From contig WBMZ01012087.1 in the NCBI GenBank assembly GCA_013400975.1, positions 1 through 64,000 on the forward strand: a DNA stretch of 64,000 nt, given 5' to 3'. The notes beneath the pieces are model-generated. The model ran no database searches, was not told the DNA's origin, and saw nothing but the letters and a program-made list of their open reading frames with translations. This document shows positions 1-10,140 of this stretch, piece after piece. The stretch comes from Atrichornis clamosus (Eukaryota > Chordata > Aves > Passeriformes > Menuridae). Positions within the stretch are counted from its first letter, which is position 1. Each line of letters starts with the position of its first letter. The translations under genes were made by a program, and so were the position numbers.

Positions 1-310
1 CGTCCCCGTCCCCGGGCAGCGGAGGGGTGCGCGCTGCAGGCGGCCGAGCGGCGCGTCCGCGCCTCCCTCCTCCCCACCCCCCCCCCGCCGGCTCGTGGGG
101 GGGTGTTTTTTTTTTTTTATTCTGAAAAAAAAAAAAAAAACCCAAACCCCAACAAAAAGCCAGCGAGTGGGGCGCGGGCAGCTGCGCGGGCAGGGCTCCG
201 CGGGGCGCAGCGCAGCCCCCTCCCCACCGCCCGGCAACTACTAATGACCGGGCGGCCCCGGCGCGGAGAGCATCGCCGGGCGGGCAGCGGAGCGCCGCGC
301 TTTTAGCGAG
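1..310. promoter_or_regulatory. CpG island, truncated by window start; candidate promoter or 5' exon region
   Basis: The first 310 bases are very GC-rich with dense CpG (gcgcgc, cggccgagcggcgcg, cggggcgcagcg), unlike the flanking DNA, and the island evidently continues upstream of base 1. Unmethylated islands of this kind usually mark vertebrate promoters and first exons. A short open frame starts at the ATG at 244 but closes within 21 codons and matches nothing I recognise, so any transcript here is more likely 5' untranslated. No TATA box is evident. Direction of transcription cannot be proven; the general T>A and G>C look of the following DNA weakly favours the plus strand. Confidence is good for the island and moderate for promoter function. 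Confidence 0.7.
77..140. repeat. Homopolymer cluster (C10, G7, T13, A16)
   Basis: Within the CpG island a C run (77-86) is followed by a G run (97-103), and a T run (106-118) by an A run (125-140). Each pair is self-complementary, so the strand could fold into two small adjacent hairpins. This is low-complexity sequence and its run lengths are prone to sequencing and assembly error. Confidence 0.85.
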
Positions 311-640
311 TCTTCTGCTGCCCCTTCGCTGTAATGATTTTAATTGCGTGTTTTTGCTTTGAGTGAACCAAGCCGAACGAGATTACTTTTTGTTTGTCTT
401 TTTTTCCCCCCCTCCTTTTTCCCCCGGTTCCCCCCCAAGGCTGGCAGCAGCACGCAGCCCTCCCGTCCCTACCCGAGGTATCGCCGCCTGCGAGCGCTCT
501 CAGAGCCGCTTCTCTAGAGAAGCTGGAGCCCAACTTCTGTGCTCAGAAGTTTAAGGTTTCATTTTTAGTAACTGTTCTCGGCGTGAGTAATGGATGTGTA
601 CTGCTCGTAGCGCGTTGTCTGCACCATATAGCCTGCTGAT
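311..640 (+). other. Transition zone downstream of the CpG island, with a donor-like site at 583
   Basis: GC and CpG content falls through this stretch. It contains T- and C-rich runs at 397-430 and a moderately CpG-containing block at 440-520. At 583 the hexamer GTGAGT follows ...ctcggc, which is a good match to a 5' splice site on the intron side although the preceding base is C rather than G. If the island drives plus-strand transcription, a noncoding first exon could end at 582. No coding frame is supported: the short open frames here carry no recognisable domain. Confidence 0.3.
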
Positions 641-3035
641 TTCTAGGGTGCTGGATGGTTCTAAATATTAAAACAGTTCTCTAAACTGCATTTCCTTTCC
701 ATACAGTTTTTCTAAACTTGGATTTTACCTGATTTGACCAAATGTTGATGTCACCAGTGACAGCTGCTTAATTAGACAAAGTTGCAAGCATGTCATTGAA
801 GAAACTTTTTGCTTGTGCTGTTCATCCATGGCTTGCGTTAATATTTTGGAAAATAGGCGTTTTGCTGGGTTTAGTATTATTTTTACAGTTTCTGTTACTG
901 CTGAGAAGCTCTTACTTTTTGTGAGTTTCAGAGAGCCTGAAATAACTCAAGTTCCCAGAGAAGCGAGTGTGGGCAAGGAGGTACTGTGCATCTCTGCAAC
1001 TAGATTTGGGGGAAGACAGGGAAATCGGGGCTACTGGCTTCAATTTCTCTCCTCTGAAGCTTTTCCCCTGCACATTTTATTTGAACTATCTCCCAACCAT
1101 ATTGAATGGACCAGGGCACTGGGGGAGGAAGCTCTTCACTAGTTACCATTCAAAAGGTGTCGGCTAAAATCTCATTGCAAAAAGGTATTGTAGCTTTAAC
1201 ATCTTGCATTGGCAGCATTCTTCCCCCTTAGTCTTTGGATTAGTCATTGTATGAGAGACAGGAAAAAAAAAAATCACTTTTTTTTTTTTTTCTGGAAAAA
1301 GTAAAGTAAACAGCCTCCAACAAGTGAACCTTGACAACCCAGATTAAGGAAGGCAGGAGAGATCAAACAAAGCTGCTGCTGGGCTGTTGTCAGGAGCTGC
1401 CTCAGTGAAAGCTCTGGACTATTCGATCAGGCAGCAAGGCTATATGTTCACTTATGCAGAAATGGGCCATTACAAATGCTGATCTTTGTTGTGAAACCAA
1501 AGGATAACTGAGAAAAATAACGACTATTTCAAACAAGGCTTTCTGTTGCTTACGATTTTGATTGCAAAGTTAGTTTTTTGTGCATGGGCTGGGTTTTGGG
1601 TTTCGTGTTTGTTTTTCTTTTTTTTTTGTGATGATGGTTTGAAGTGCATTTATAACTTTCAGAGAGACTTAGGATTCGATTTTATTTATGCTGTCTAGAG
1701 CTGCAGAGAAGAAAGCGTTACAGTAGCGTAATGCAGAAAAACGCAAAAGTTCTGTGGATTTCAACTTTCATTTTTGGATCGTTGAATTGTAAGGAAATGT
1801 GGATTTGTTTTTTACTCTCTGTGTGTCAGTTCTGTGTTGGTGTATAATAGAGGAGTTTGGTTGTGAGTAAGCATTGTATGTTGTATGACTGTGTTCCTAG
1901 AGTTTGGAAAACTTGTAATATCTTTCCTTCAAACATGTTGCCAAGCAGTCAGGATGGACCTTGGTTTTGATACGCCAGGATTTTTACAAGACTGTGTGTG
2001 ATGTGTCTTCATGGCTGTGTCAGAGAGACTGTTACTGTGTAGTTTTTTAGTGGAAATACCAGTGAAGAGTATTAACAGACACTTGATTTTACTTCAGTAA
2101 ACAGGATTTAAGTGCTAACGAAACTGAACCGGGGCAGTGAGGTTAGTTTTGTTGTGTGTCAGTTTCATGTTTGTATTCAAACACATCACTGCAAACTTTA
2201 CAAATGTGTCCCTTTAATTTCTTCGAATTATTCTAAAACAATGGAAATATCTATTAAAAACAAAAATCCAAGTAAGAAGCTGTTACCCTAATGTATATTA
2301 ATCAGGAGGCAGACCAAATGCACATCTGCTGAAGAATTAAGAAATCCCAAATCTTTTTGCATAAGCATTTTTTTAATTAGCAGTGCAGATCACACAATAA
2401 GTACTTTATACTTTCTGTAAGGTAAGGTTTCATAACTGTCCTGCATAACTTACTCTAAAGCCTGTAGATTTTTATGGTATATACTTTAATTAGACAATAA
2501 AAAGTATGTGCGTTAGGCATGCACATGTATGCTATTAAGGCATTTTGTGTAATGTGTAATGTTTTTTAACATCTATAAACATTTTCTGCTTAAATCAGTT
2601 CCACCGGTAACCGTAGCACAGCTGGTTTTTGCCCTGGGAAGAGAAGGAGCAGGAAAGTTGAGCAGGGAATTATGCATTGGACATTAGTGTGTAGCATATG
2701 CTGCAATATGTGTTTCTCATGGAGTGGATCACCTTTTTTAAGAGCTGAAATTTGCATTATTACCCTTGATCTGATATACTGTAAACATTCGCTGCTCCCA
2801 AATTACTCCTGTTTCACGGCACTGTAAAAATTAAGAAAAAGGCTGGTAGTAAAAAGGCAAATTTATGGAATGCTTCTTAGTGTTTAGTATTCGTACTTCT
2901 TGTGGTCATTTATATTGAGAGATGGAACTGGATAATACAATTCCTTTTGTGAAATATCTGTTGAGCATGTATTTGTATATCAAATGAAATAACATATGCA
3001 CACACATATGTAGGATATGTATGTAAAATACAGTT
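641..3035. other. Noncoding DNA; AT-rich candidate regulatory block near 2200-2570
   Basis: No gene, RNA or mobile element is visible. The sequence is T-rich with homopolymer patches (1263-1292, 1616-1627). Two sub-blocks look less random, being AT-rich, CpG-poor and of high complexity: about 1440-1570 and about 2200-2570. The second has several homeobox-type TAAT cores. A perfect POU octamer (ATTTGCAT) lies at 2750-2757. These are candidates for conserved noncoding elements, but conservation cannot be judged from one genome. Confidence 0.3.
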
Positions 3036-3322
3036 ATTTCTGCAAGGCTGTCTGGTTATTTATAGGGCATAATGATACTTCTGTCATCTTAAATTTTCTC
3101 CGAGAAGCTTTAATAAATTTAAATAGATTATATGCTGTCAGAAAATAGTATAAATTTTGTTTACGATTCACTTGCTTTAAGGTACTTATACTAAAGAAGC
3201 TCATTTAACCCCAAGACTGAGGAGCATTAAGTGGTGAGAGGAGTCTCCTGAAGAGCTGCTGCTGCCCTTTGCTCTTGTGATAATCTTAAATTACTACAAT
3301 TTAATTGCAACTTCAAGGCACT
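3036..3322 (+). repeat. Inverted repeat pair 1, left arm
   Basis: This segment recurs in reverse complement at 4981-5271. I aligned the inner part (3105-3322 with 4981-5200) by hand and found about 27 substitutions and three gaps of 1-2 bases over about 220 columns, roughly 86% identity. The outer part (3036-3104) is also homologous but weaker, near 70%. Long identical blocks include the sequence around the ttgtttacga core at 3157-3166 and the ggagcattaagtg block near 3221-3233. The sequence is AT-rich, has no reading frame, no poly-A tail and no terminal repeats, and does not resemble CR1 or any transposon I recognise. It looks like a duplicated noncoding element, not a mobile element. Confidence 0.93.
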
Positions 3323-4980
3323 GAGCTGAAATATTTTTGCGCAGCGGAGCCAGGGCTGAGGAGGACTCGGTGAGGTTTTCGCAGGTAGCCGGATGTCTCT
3401 TGGAGGTGCAGCGTTTGTTCAGGCCTCTGCTGCCCTTCGGAGCACATCCAGCATGGTGTGTGCACAGACACAGCTCCTGGGAGGGAGCCTTCCCGGGGGT
3501 TCCCACTGCGGGGGGAGCAGGGTCAGGCCCTGCAGTGCTCAGGTGCACGAGCGTTTTGTTTGCTGTTCGCATTTAAGCCGAATTAAATAGCGCGTTTTAA
3601 TTATTCCTCAGATGATCCTTGCTGTCAGGTTGCTTCCCGGAGCTTTTCCCTGCGAGTCTCTGCTGGGGAAGCAGGTGGGAAGGGGCTGGCAGCTGGAGGG
3701 GAGGCCCAGGGGTTGGTCAGCAGCGTGGGGACACGGTGGGACCTCGCTGTGAACATACGGCCCGTGGGCATGGCATGCCCCCGTGTACCCACGGGTGAGC
3801 TCAGGGTGCACTCGGCTGCCCTGGGCCTGATCCAGAGCATGCTGGCATCAACTGGGGCTTCTGCTGATGTCGCTGCCTTTGGCTTTTGATCTGTGCCACT
3901 AAACTTTTTCTCCCCCTCCCTCCACGTCTAGTAGCGTGTTTTCACACCCGGCGAGCGGTTCAGCAGAGATGTGATGTGCAGGAGAAGCCAGAAAGCATTT
4001 GCTGGGTGGAATTTAGAGACGTTGTGTGCACTAGAGATCAGCAGCGTCTTTGCGACCGTTCTTAGAGGTCCTGGCAAGCAAACTTTATTCGAGTGCTTCG
4101 AAAGGTATGGCCAGGCTGGGAGTCCTTCACTTCGTGCCACCGAGGATGTGCGTCAGTGCTGGGCCGTGCTGAGGCACAGCGGTGTTTAAATCGTGAGTCT
4201 GATCGTTTTTCTGTTGGCCAGATCCTTGTAAAATGTCTCGTTGCAAGAAGAAACGAAGAAGATCTTGTGGTTGCTAGAAGTGCTTGATTTTGCGCTGGCA
4301 GAAGAGCTGCTCGCAGCCTGCTGCTCTCGCAGACCACTGCGCCTCGCGATTCCCGCAGCGCGCTGTGCTGGGAATTGCAGCTGCTGCAGGTAACAAGGTG
4401 AAGCCAGTGTTTATAGAGGGGGGAGAAAAGACTGCATGGAATAAATCATGCAGTCATTACAGGAGAAACTTAATTGTGGGATCTCTGTAGTCTTCTGGTT
4501 TTAAAAAAAAATAATTATATTTTGTGCTGTAGAGGAATCGGTTGTACTGTTTTCAGGAGATCAGATATTTGCTGGTTGGGATTTCTGGAGTGGTTTAACA
4601 CGTGCTCTTTCTCCTTACTCCAGCGTTGGAGCTCCCAAGTCAGAGAAGCTGCTGGCTCTGTTCGCGTGCAGCCTTCTCTGCAAATGTGCTCTAGGGTTTT
4701 GTCTTTCTCTTCTCCTGGCACGGGTCTCTTCCATGCATGCAAGTGAGCAGGCTTATGTCTGATGGCTGTTTGGATGTGGCAAGTATCCAGAATAATCTTG
4801 ATGACTTTCTGTTTCACGTCATTCTGCAAATGAAGACAGGATTCTATGGAAAATGGACAAAGAGAAGAGCAGGGGCAAAATCAGGTTTTTTTCAAGAAGT
4901 GTCTGGTACCTGAGGAGGACTAAATAATTTTTCTCCTCTCATTGACCCTCCTGGTGCTGTTTTTAAAACATCTCCATTTT
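3323..4980. other. Spacer of inverted repeat pair 1
   Basis: This 1.66 kb lies between the two arms and would form the loop of a hairpin. It is more GC-rich than the arms, with moderately CpG-containing stretches at 3330-3560, 3690-3830 and 4280-4390. There are no supported genes. I checked whether the inverted homology continues inward from either arm, and it does not: the match stops at 3322 and 4981. A weak donor-like ctgcag/gtaaca junction at 4389 has no partner exon that I can support. Confidence 0.5.
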
Positions 4981-5271
4981 AGTGCCTTGAAATTGCAATT
5001 AAGTTGTAGTAATTTAAGATTATTGCAAGAGTGCAAAGGGCAGTAGAAGCTCTTTAGAAGTCTCATCTCAACACTTAATGCTCCTCAGTCAGGGGGTTAA
5101 ATGAGTTTCCTCAATGTGAGTACTTAAAGTAACTAAATCGTAAACAAAATTTATACTATATTCTGACAACTAATAATCTATTTAAATTACATTAAAGTAT
5201 GTGTGTGAAAATTTAATTAAAGGCAGAAATACTGTCAAGCCCTGTAAATATCTTGACAGATCTACTGAAAT
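4981..5271 (-). repeat. Inverted repeat pair 1, right arm
   Basis: This is the reverse-complement partner of 3036-3322. Paired positions sum to 8303 near the inner end, 8304 through the middle and 8305-8307 toward the outer end, which fixes the small gaps. Most differences are transitions. The boundary next to the spacer is sharp (base 4981), while the outer boundary fades gradually by about 5271. That pattern fits an old duplication, or one whose inner part is better maintained. No coding potential is seen. Confidence 0.93.
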
Positions 5272-6289
5272 GGAACCCATATCGTAAAATATTTACATAT
5301 ATCTGATAGGCTACAGTGCTGCTGGGAGTGCTATTCTGAAACTATTTGGGGGCTTTTTCTCCTTCCAGTTTCCCTCTCAGTCTCGGAAGGCAACGCAAAT
5401 AAATACCCCGAATGTTTTATTGGGATGATTCTCCAGTGTACTGTTTACAGCTAATTGTGCTGCCTGTAGAGTGCTTGCCACTGGTGTGTTTTTATCAGAA
5501 GTACCTGTTTGCTCACCGAGTTAGTTTAATTCAGAGGCACACGGAGCGCTCGGGCTCCTGTGCGGCGGGGTAACGTTCCGCGGCGTTTGCGGTGCCTCGG
5601 CGCTGGGTGTGCGGTCTGTAAGTCAACTTTCTCCTCTGTGTGTGTCCCAGAGCTCGGTGCTGCAGCGTCTCCCGCACTGCTGTGGCTCTCAGATGAATTG
5701 ATTTTTCAGGCAGAAAATGCTTCCGACCTTTTTTCGAAGTGTTTGGACTCTATATGGAAGTGTTTGCCCAAAGTGCAGTCGGGGCGCAGGGCCCTGTTGC
5801 TGGTGCACCCGCAGGCATCTCCTTTGTGGTCCTGGTTGCTTTTAAGATGAGGAATGTTTTGCCCCAGATAAAACTGGGTCTGTCTGAAACTTCAGCCAAA
5901 CTTTGGTCCTTCTTAAAGCCCACTGGCTTTAATTCTGCACGCAGCCAAAGGCAGGTGGATTTTCTGGGAAGGCGCAGCATCAGTCGTGCTTCCTCATAAC
6001 TGCATCACGGGTTGGAGCAAACTCCTAGTTTTTCTTGTTTGGATTATACACTCTGGAGCTGCAGGGTCGCAGGAGGAGGATGAAGATTTGGGCCTGGAGA
6101 GAGGGATGTGATGGGAGCGTGGTGCTGGGGAGCCCAGGCCAGGTGCTGGGGCACTGAGCACTGACAGCCCGACAGAAGGTGGCACAGTGTGGCAGGTTGG
6201 CTGGAGCCTCGAACGGCATCGTTAGTTTCCCCCTCTTCGCCAGACATTTCCTTTCATGTTGGATCCGAGTTTTAGCTGTACTTCCCGAT
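5272..6289. other. Noncoding DNA, no feature recognised
   Basis: Mixed-composition DNA with a GC-richer patch at 5540-5660 containing a few CpGs. No coding, RNA or repeat feature could be supported. Confidence 0.4.
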
Positions 6290-6605
6290 CAGTCTTGTCA
6301 TCTTGTTGCTAACAATTAGGGTCAAGTGTCTTTCCTTGGGCTCTCCGCAGTCTTCATGTTGGTGTCCCTCCCCCAGCTCCTCGCCTAAGCTGTTTGTTCA
6401 TTAATTAGTGGATCGGGCATATTAACACATCAGTAAACTGGAGCAGTCAGACTTCCCAAGGCATCTCGGGAAGCCCTCTCCGGTTTTATGTGACCGGACA
6501 TGCACTATTGCTGATTTAGATAGCGGAGCCGATGATGCCAAAGTGTTGTTAAGAGAGAGATAAATAGAGAGAGCCCAGCAGTAAGCAGAATGTCATGTCT
6601 CTATT
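6290..6605. promoter_or_regulatory. Candidate noncoding regulatory element
   Basis: High-complexity block containing an attaattag homeodomain-type core near 6400-6410, GATA-containing stretches (gataaatag near 6560, tagatag near 6518) and isolated CpGs. Its texture differs from the repetitive GT-rich flanks. Only texture supports regulatory function; cross-species alignment would decide. Confidence 0.25.
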
Positions 6606-8369
6606 AAAAAGCTTGTGATAAAGGAAGATAAAATGGTGAGGGGGGATTGCTGGAGTGTTCAGAGCAGCCACTAAACATCTGATCACAAAAATCGATGCTG
6701 AATTCCCCTTCCTGCACAACACTTGCCTGCAGAATTCTGTCTGAGCCTGGGTCTGGTTGCAGCGAGTGGTGGAGCCCTGAAAGGACTTTTGTTCTTGCCA
6801 AAACAGCGGCCGGGGGTTCTCAGGGATTCAGGAGCTGTCTGAGCTGGGATTCAAACATCCCTCCCTGGCTCCTTTTGAAGTGGCGTTCCCGGGATGCTGA
6901 TGAAGTTGTTCCAGGCTCACGCCGGGGCTTGTTGCTGTGTGCTGCCTCGTACCGTGATTTCCTGGGTGCCCTGGCCACCTGCCTTTTCTGTCAGTCTGGA
7001 GGTCAGGCCATGGCAGAATAACATTGATGCTGATTTTTGTCTATTTGAGATTTTCTTGGCCGAGTGCAGGGGCTGCTCTGCAGAAGTGAAAAATGGAACT
7101 GATGCTAAAGAAACGAGTGGTCGCAGCAGACAGGAGAGGAGTGGGGTTAATTCTCCCAGTGCAGTAAAACGTTAAATCAGCACAGCCTTGTTTGCTGAAA
7201 GGATGTTGATCATTCCATTAAGGAGGATTAAGTAATTAACTGATACTTCTTCAGGAACCCATGTCAGTTTTAAAAAGCATCTTCCTAGTGTTGCACAAGA
7301 GTGTGAAGTGTATGTTTTTCTGCTGCAGAAGAGCTGGGAGACCAGCATGAGTGGGATACTTCTTCCTAAGAAACTTCTGGGAATAACAAGGGAGCAGGAG
7401 TAGGAGGGTGGGGTTGTGACTAAAATGTGCTGCTGTAGTAGATTTTTGGTTACAAGGCTGTCTTTTATGGATTTTGTTAGGTGGGCCTGTTGCAAGCCTC
7501 ATTTCAAGGATATTGTGTTTGGGAATAAGAAGTTAAAACGTTCTAAGTGTTCCTTTTGGTGCTTGCATTTTTATTGTTAATGATAGTTTTTATGTTGTAA
7601 TAGTGAGCTCACTGACAGTGAGTCATGAACTCTGTCTTCCATGAACCTCATGACAAATCTTTGTTAGCTGGTCAGGCACGTCCAGCCCAGTTCCCACGTT
7701 TTATACTTGGGCTGGACAGAAAAATTCCATTAAAATCCGTGGGGTAAACCTTCCTCCTGTGGCAGCAATCCCCTTAAAAGCAGTGCAGTGGAGGGGGCTG
7801 TGGGGCATCACGGAGCAGCTCCCAGTGTTGGGTTTGGAGCACGTTGAAGCTGGATTTGGCCGGGTAGGGCTGGCAGTCCAGGGGAGGATGTGTCTGGCCA
7901 GGTTTTGTCTTGGCTGGTGCTCACTAAGGCCAAAAGTGTGTTTTGGAGACAGTGCACGTGCAGGTAGAGGAGCAGGTGGGCAGAAGAGAACAATGACAGT
8001 ATTTTTTGCTATTTCATTTTTGAAGGATCAGACTGAAGCCCCTGGATGAGAGGAGCAGAGGCTGGGAAGCATCGGTGTGAGCGCTTCTGCATCCTGTGCT
8101 CCCGAGCTCGCTGCCGTCCTTCCAGGCTTCGATCCGTTTTTTGCTTCAGCAAATCACAGAATTTGGCATTAACCTCATCAAGTTGTTGCTGTTTCTTGTA
8201 TAATGGTCCCAACTTCTAATACCGCAGTTAGTGATACTGAAACAGTACCCAAACTGAAATTTTCTGTGAGTTAGATGAATTCTGCCCGGCAAATAGCATA
8301 ACCCAGTGGCACCAATTGTGTTAGTATTGATACTTTCTGCTTTCATAACAGCTCTCCTTCTCAAATAGG
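6606..8369. other. Noncoding DNA, no feature recognised
   Basis: GT- and GC-richer DNA in which short open frames appear by chance. I see no splice-bounded exon, RNA gene or mobile element here. Confidence 0.4.
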
Positions 8370-10140
8370 GCTCCTTCAGACAATACCATGCAAACTCTGT
8401 TGATCAGTGCACTGTAAATTATTCCTCCCCCTCGGGTGAATTTCATAAATAGTTGTATTTCCGTGTGTAGTGGATAAGACAGGCAGATTTTGCTTCAGTT
8501 ATGTGGCCTAAGCCCTAAATACCCCTGTGGAAACCATGGGAGCTTCCTTGGGTGGACTGAGTTTAAAAAAAAAAAATTTAAAAATTCAGTTTGGCTAAAT
8601 AATAAAGTCTTAGAATATTGATGTGTGTAACATGTAAGAATCTCTCTGAATGTTTGTACAGGACATCATAGCCTGTGTCTGCCTTAGCAGATTTATAAGA
8701 GAGATTTTTCTCGGTAAGTTTAGCAATAGTAATAATGTCTTAACAGCTTTGGTAATTAATTTTAATCAGAGAGTTGTCAGGGGCCCCATCCTGCTCTCAT
8801 TGAATTAAACAAGTACTGGGAGAAGGTGGCTCTGAAATAGCTTGTAATAAATTGTTTTTGTTAGTTTTAAATGATATGCCTGTGCATGTGTGTTCAGATA
8901 ATGTATATTAGGTTTGTAAAGCTCCCGAGTTGCAGGTTTAGAAAAGAGAAAATGTATTTTTAAGTGATAAATTACTTGATACTTAAAAAGCTTTGAAAGA
9001 GGAATGTCAGAAATATGCAGCAAAATTGTTTGTACAAGTATTTTGAAGTTTTTCTCTGGTTTAACCCATCAGAGTTTTCTGAAGCCCAGTAGTGTGAGGA
9101 ATGATGGTCTTACTCAGGACACCTTCCTAATCCATAATTTCATTTCCAGGATTTAACTGAGAATGGGAGAAACCCGTCTTGGTGTATTTTAGCTGATGTT
9201 GTACTGTGTACATTTATTCTGATTTTTTTTTTTTTCACTTCTATAAAAGCAGTATCTGCAGCATTCAAAAATACTGTTTCATAAAAGTTAAAATGGAACA
9301 TTACCTGTGAATTAAACGAAAATATATTAAGCCTATCCAGCATATTTCTAGCATTAAACAGTCAGAGAAGACTAGATATTTCCTATTTATTTTTCAGATT
9401 GGCTAGAGTATGGTCTTTTAGGAAAAGGGTCCTCAGACAGTTGAAGGGGAAATCTGATTTTTCAGCAAGTGCTTTTATATTTGCTGAGGAATTCTGAGTG
9501 TGCAGAAGTGTGTTGCATGGAAATGGAAACTTACTCTGTAGGATTTTTAGGGATTATAATTGATGCCGTTAGATAGAGGCACGCTGGTAGAGAGGTAAAC
9601 TAGTAAATCTGAACAAACTGAAAAATAGTAGCTATAGGCGTCTGGCTCTGTTATCAAACTTGCTGCCTAAGCCAGAGTTTATGCACTGTGATAATGCTAA
9701 TGACCAGCAGAGCCAATGATGCATGACTGGAGGAAATCAGTGGTATAATCGGAGAAAGTTATCAGGTTTTTGTCATTAAATATTACTGATAAATAATACA
9801 CTTCATTTTGAGTAGATAGGATGTATTTAATTCTGATGTGGAGAGTTTCAATTTAATAAGGGACATTGCTCAGTAAAATGATAATCTTTTGTAATTTAAA
9901 GGGAAAAATAAGAATGCATTTGTTTCAGCATAATCTCCTGGCAGCCGCCATCCACTGCTGTTGTCTTCACTGGTGTCTGATAGTGAGGAATATCTTTGCA
10001 GCTGTTTGAGGTGGCTGCTTATAGCAGGATGTTTTATGTAAGTTACTACTTCGTGCAGAACTAGTGACATGAGGCCAGAACCAAAGGGGTTCTGTTTAGT
10101 ATAAACTAGGTATCTCCTTTCATTTTATGCTTAAAAATGT
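8370..10140. promoter_or_regulatory. AT-rich tract with candidate regulatory elements
   Basis: AT-rich, CpG-poor DNA. The most ordered-looking part is about 9640-10080, with several TAAT and GATAAT cores and a block at 9940-9990 (ggcagccgccatccactgc) that keeps CpG within AT-rich surroundings. This is typical of conserved noncoding elements, but function is inferred from texture only. Poly-A and poly-T runs occur at 8567-8577 and 9222-9235. Confidence 0.25.

Noticed and set aside
5305..5325. Similarity of tctgataggct here to the reverse complement of 47540-47555
   Set aside because: Only about a dozen bases match and the similarity does not extend; coincidence.
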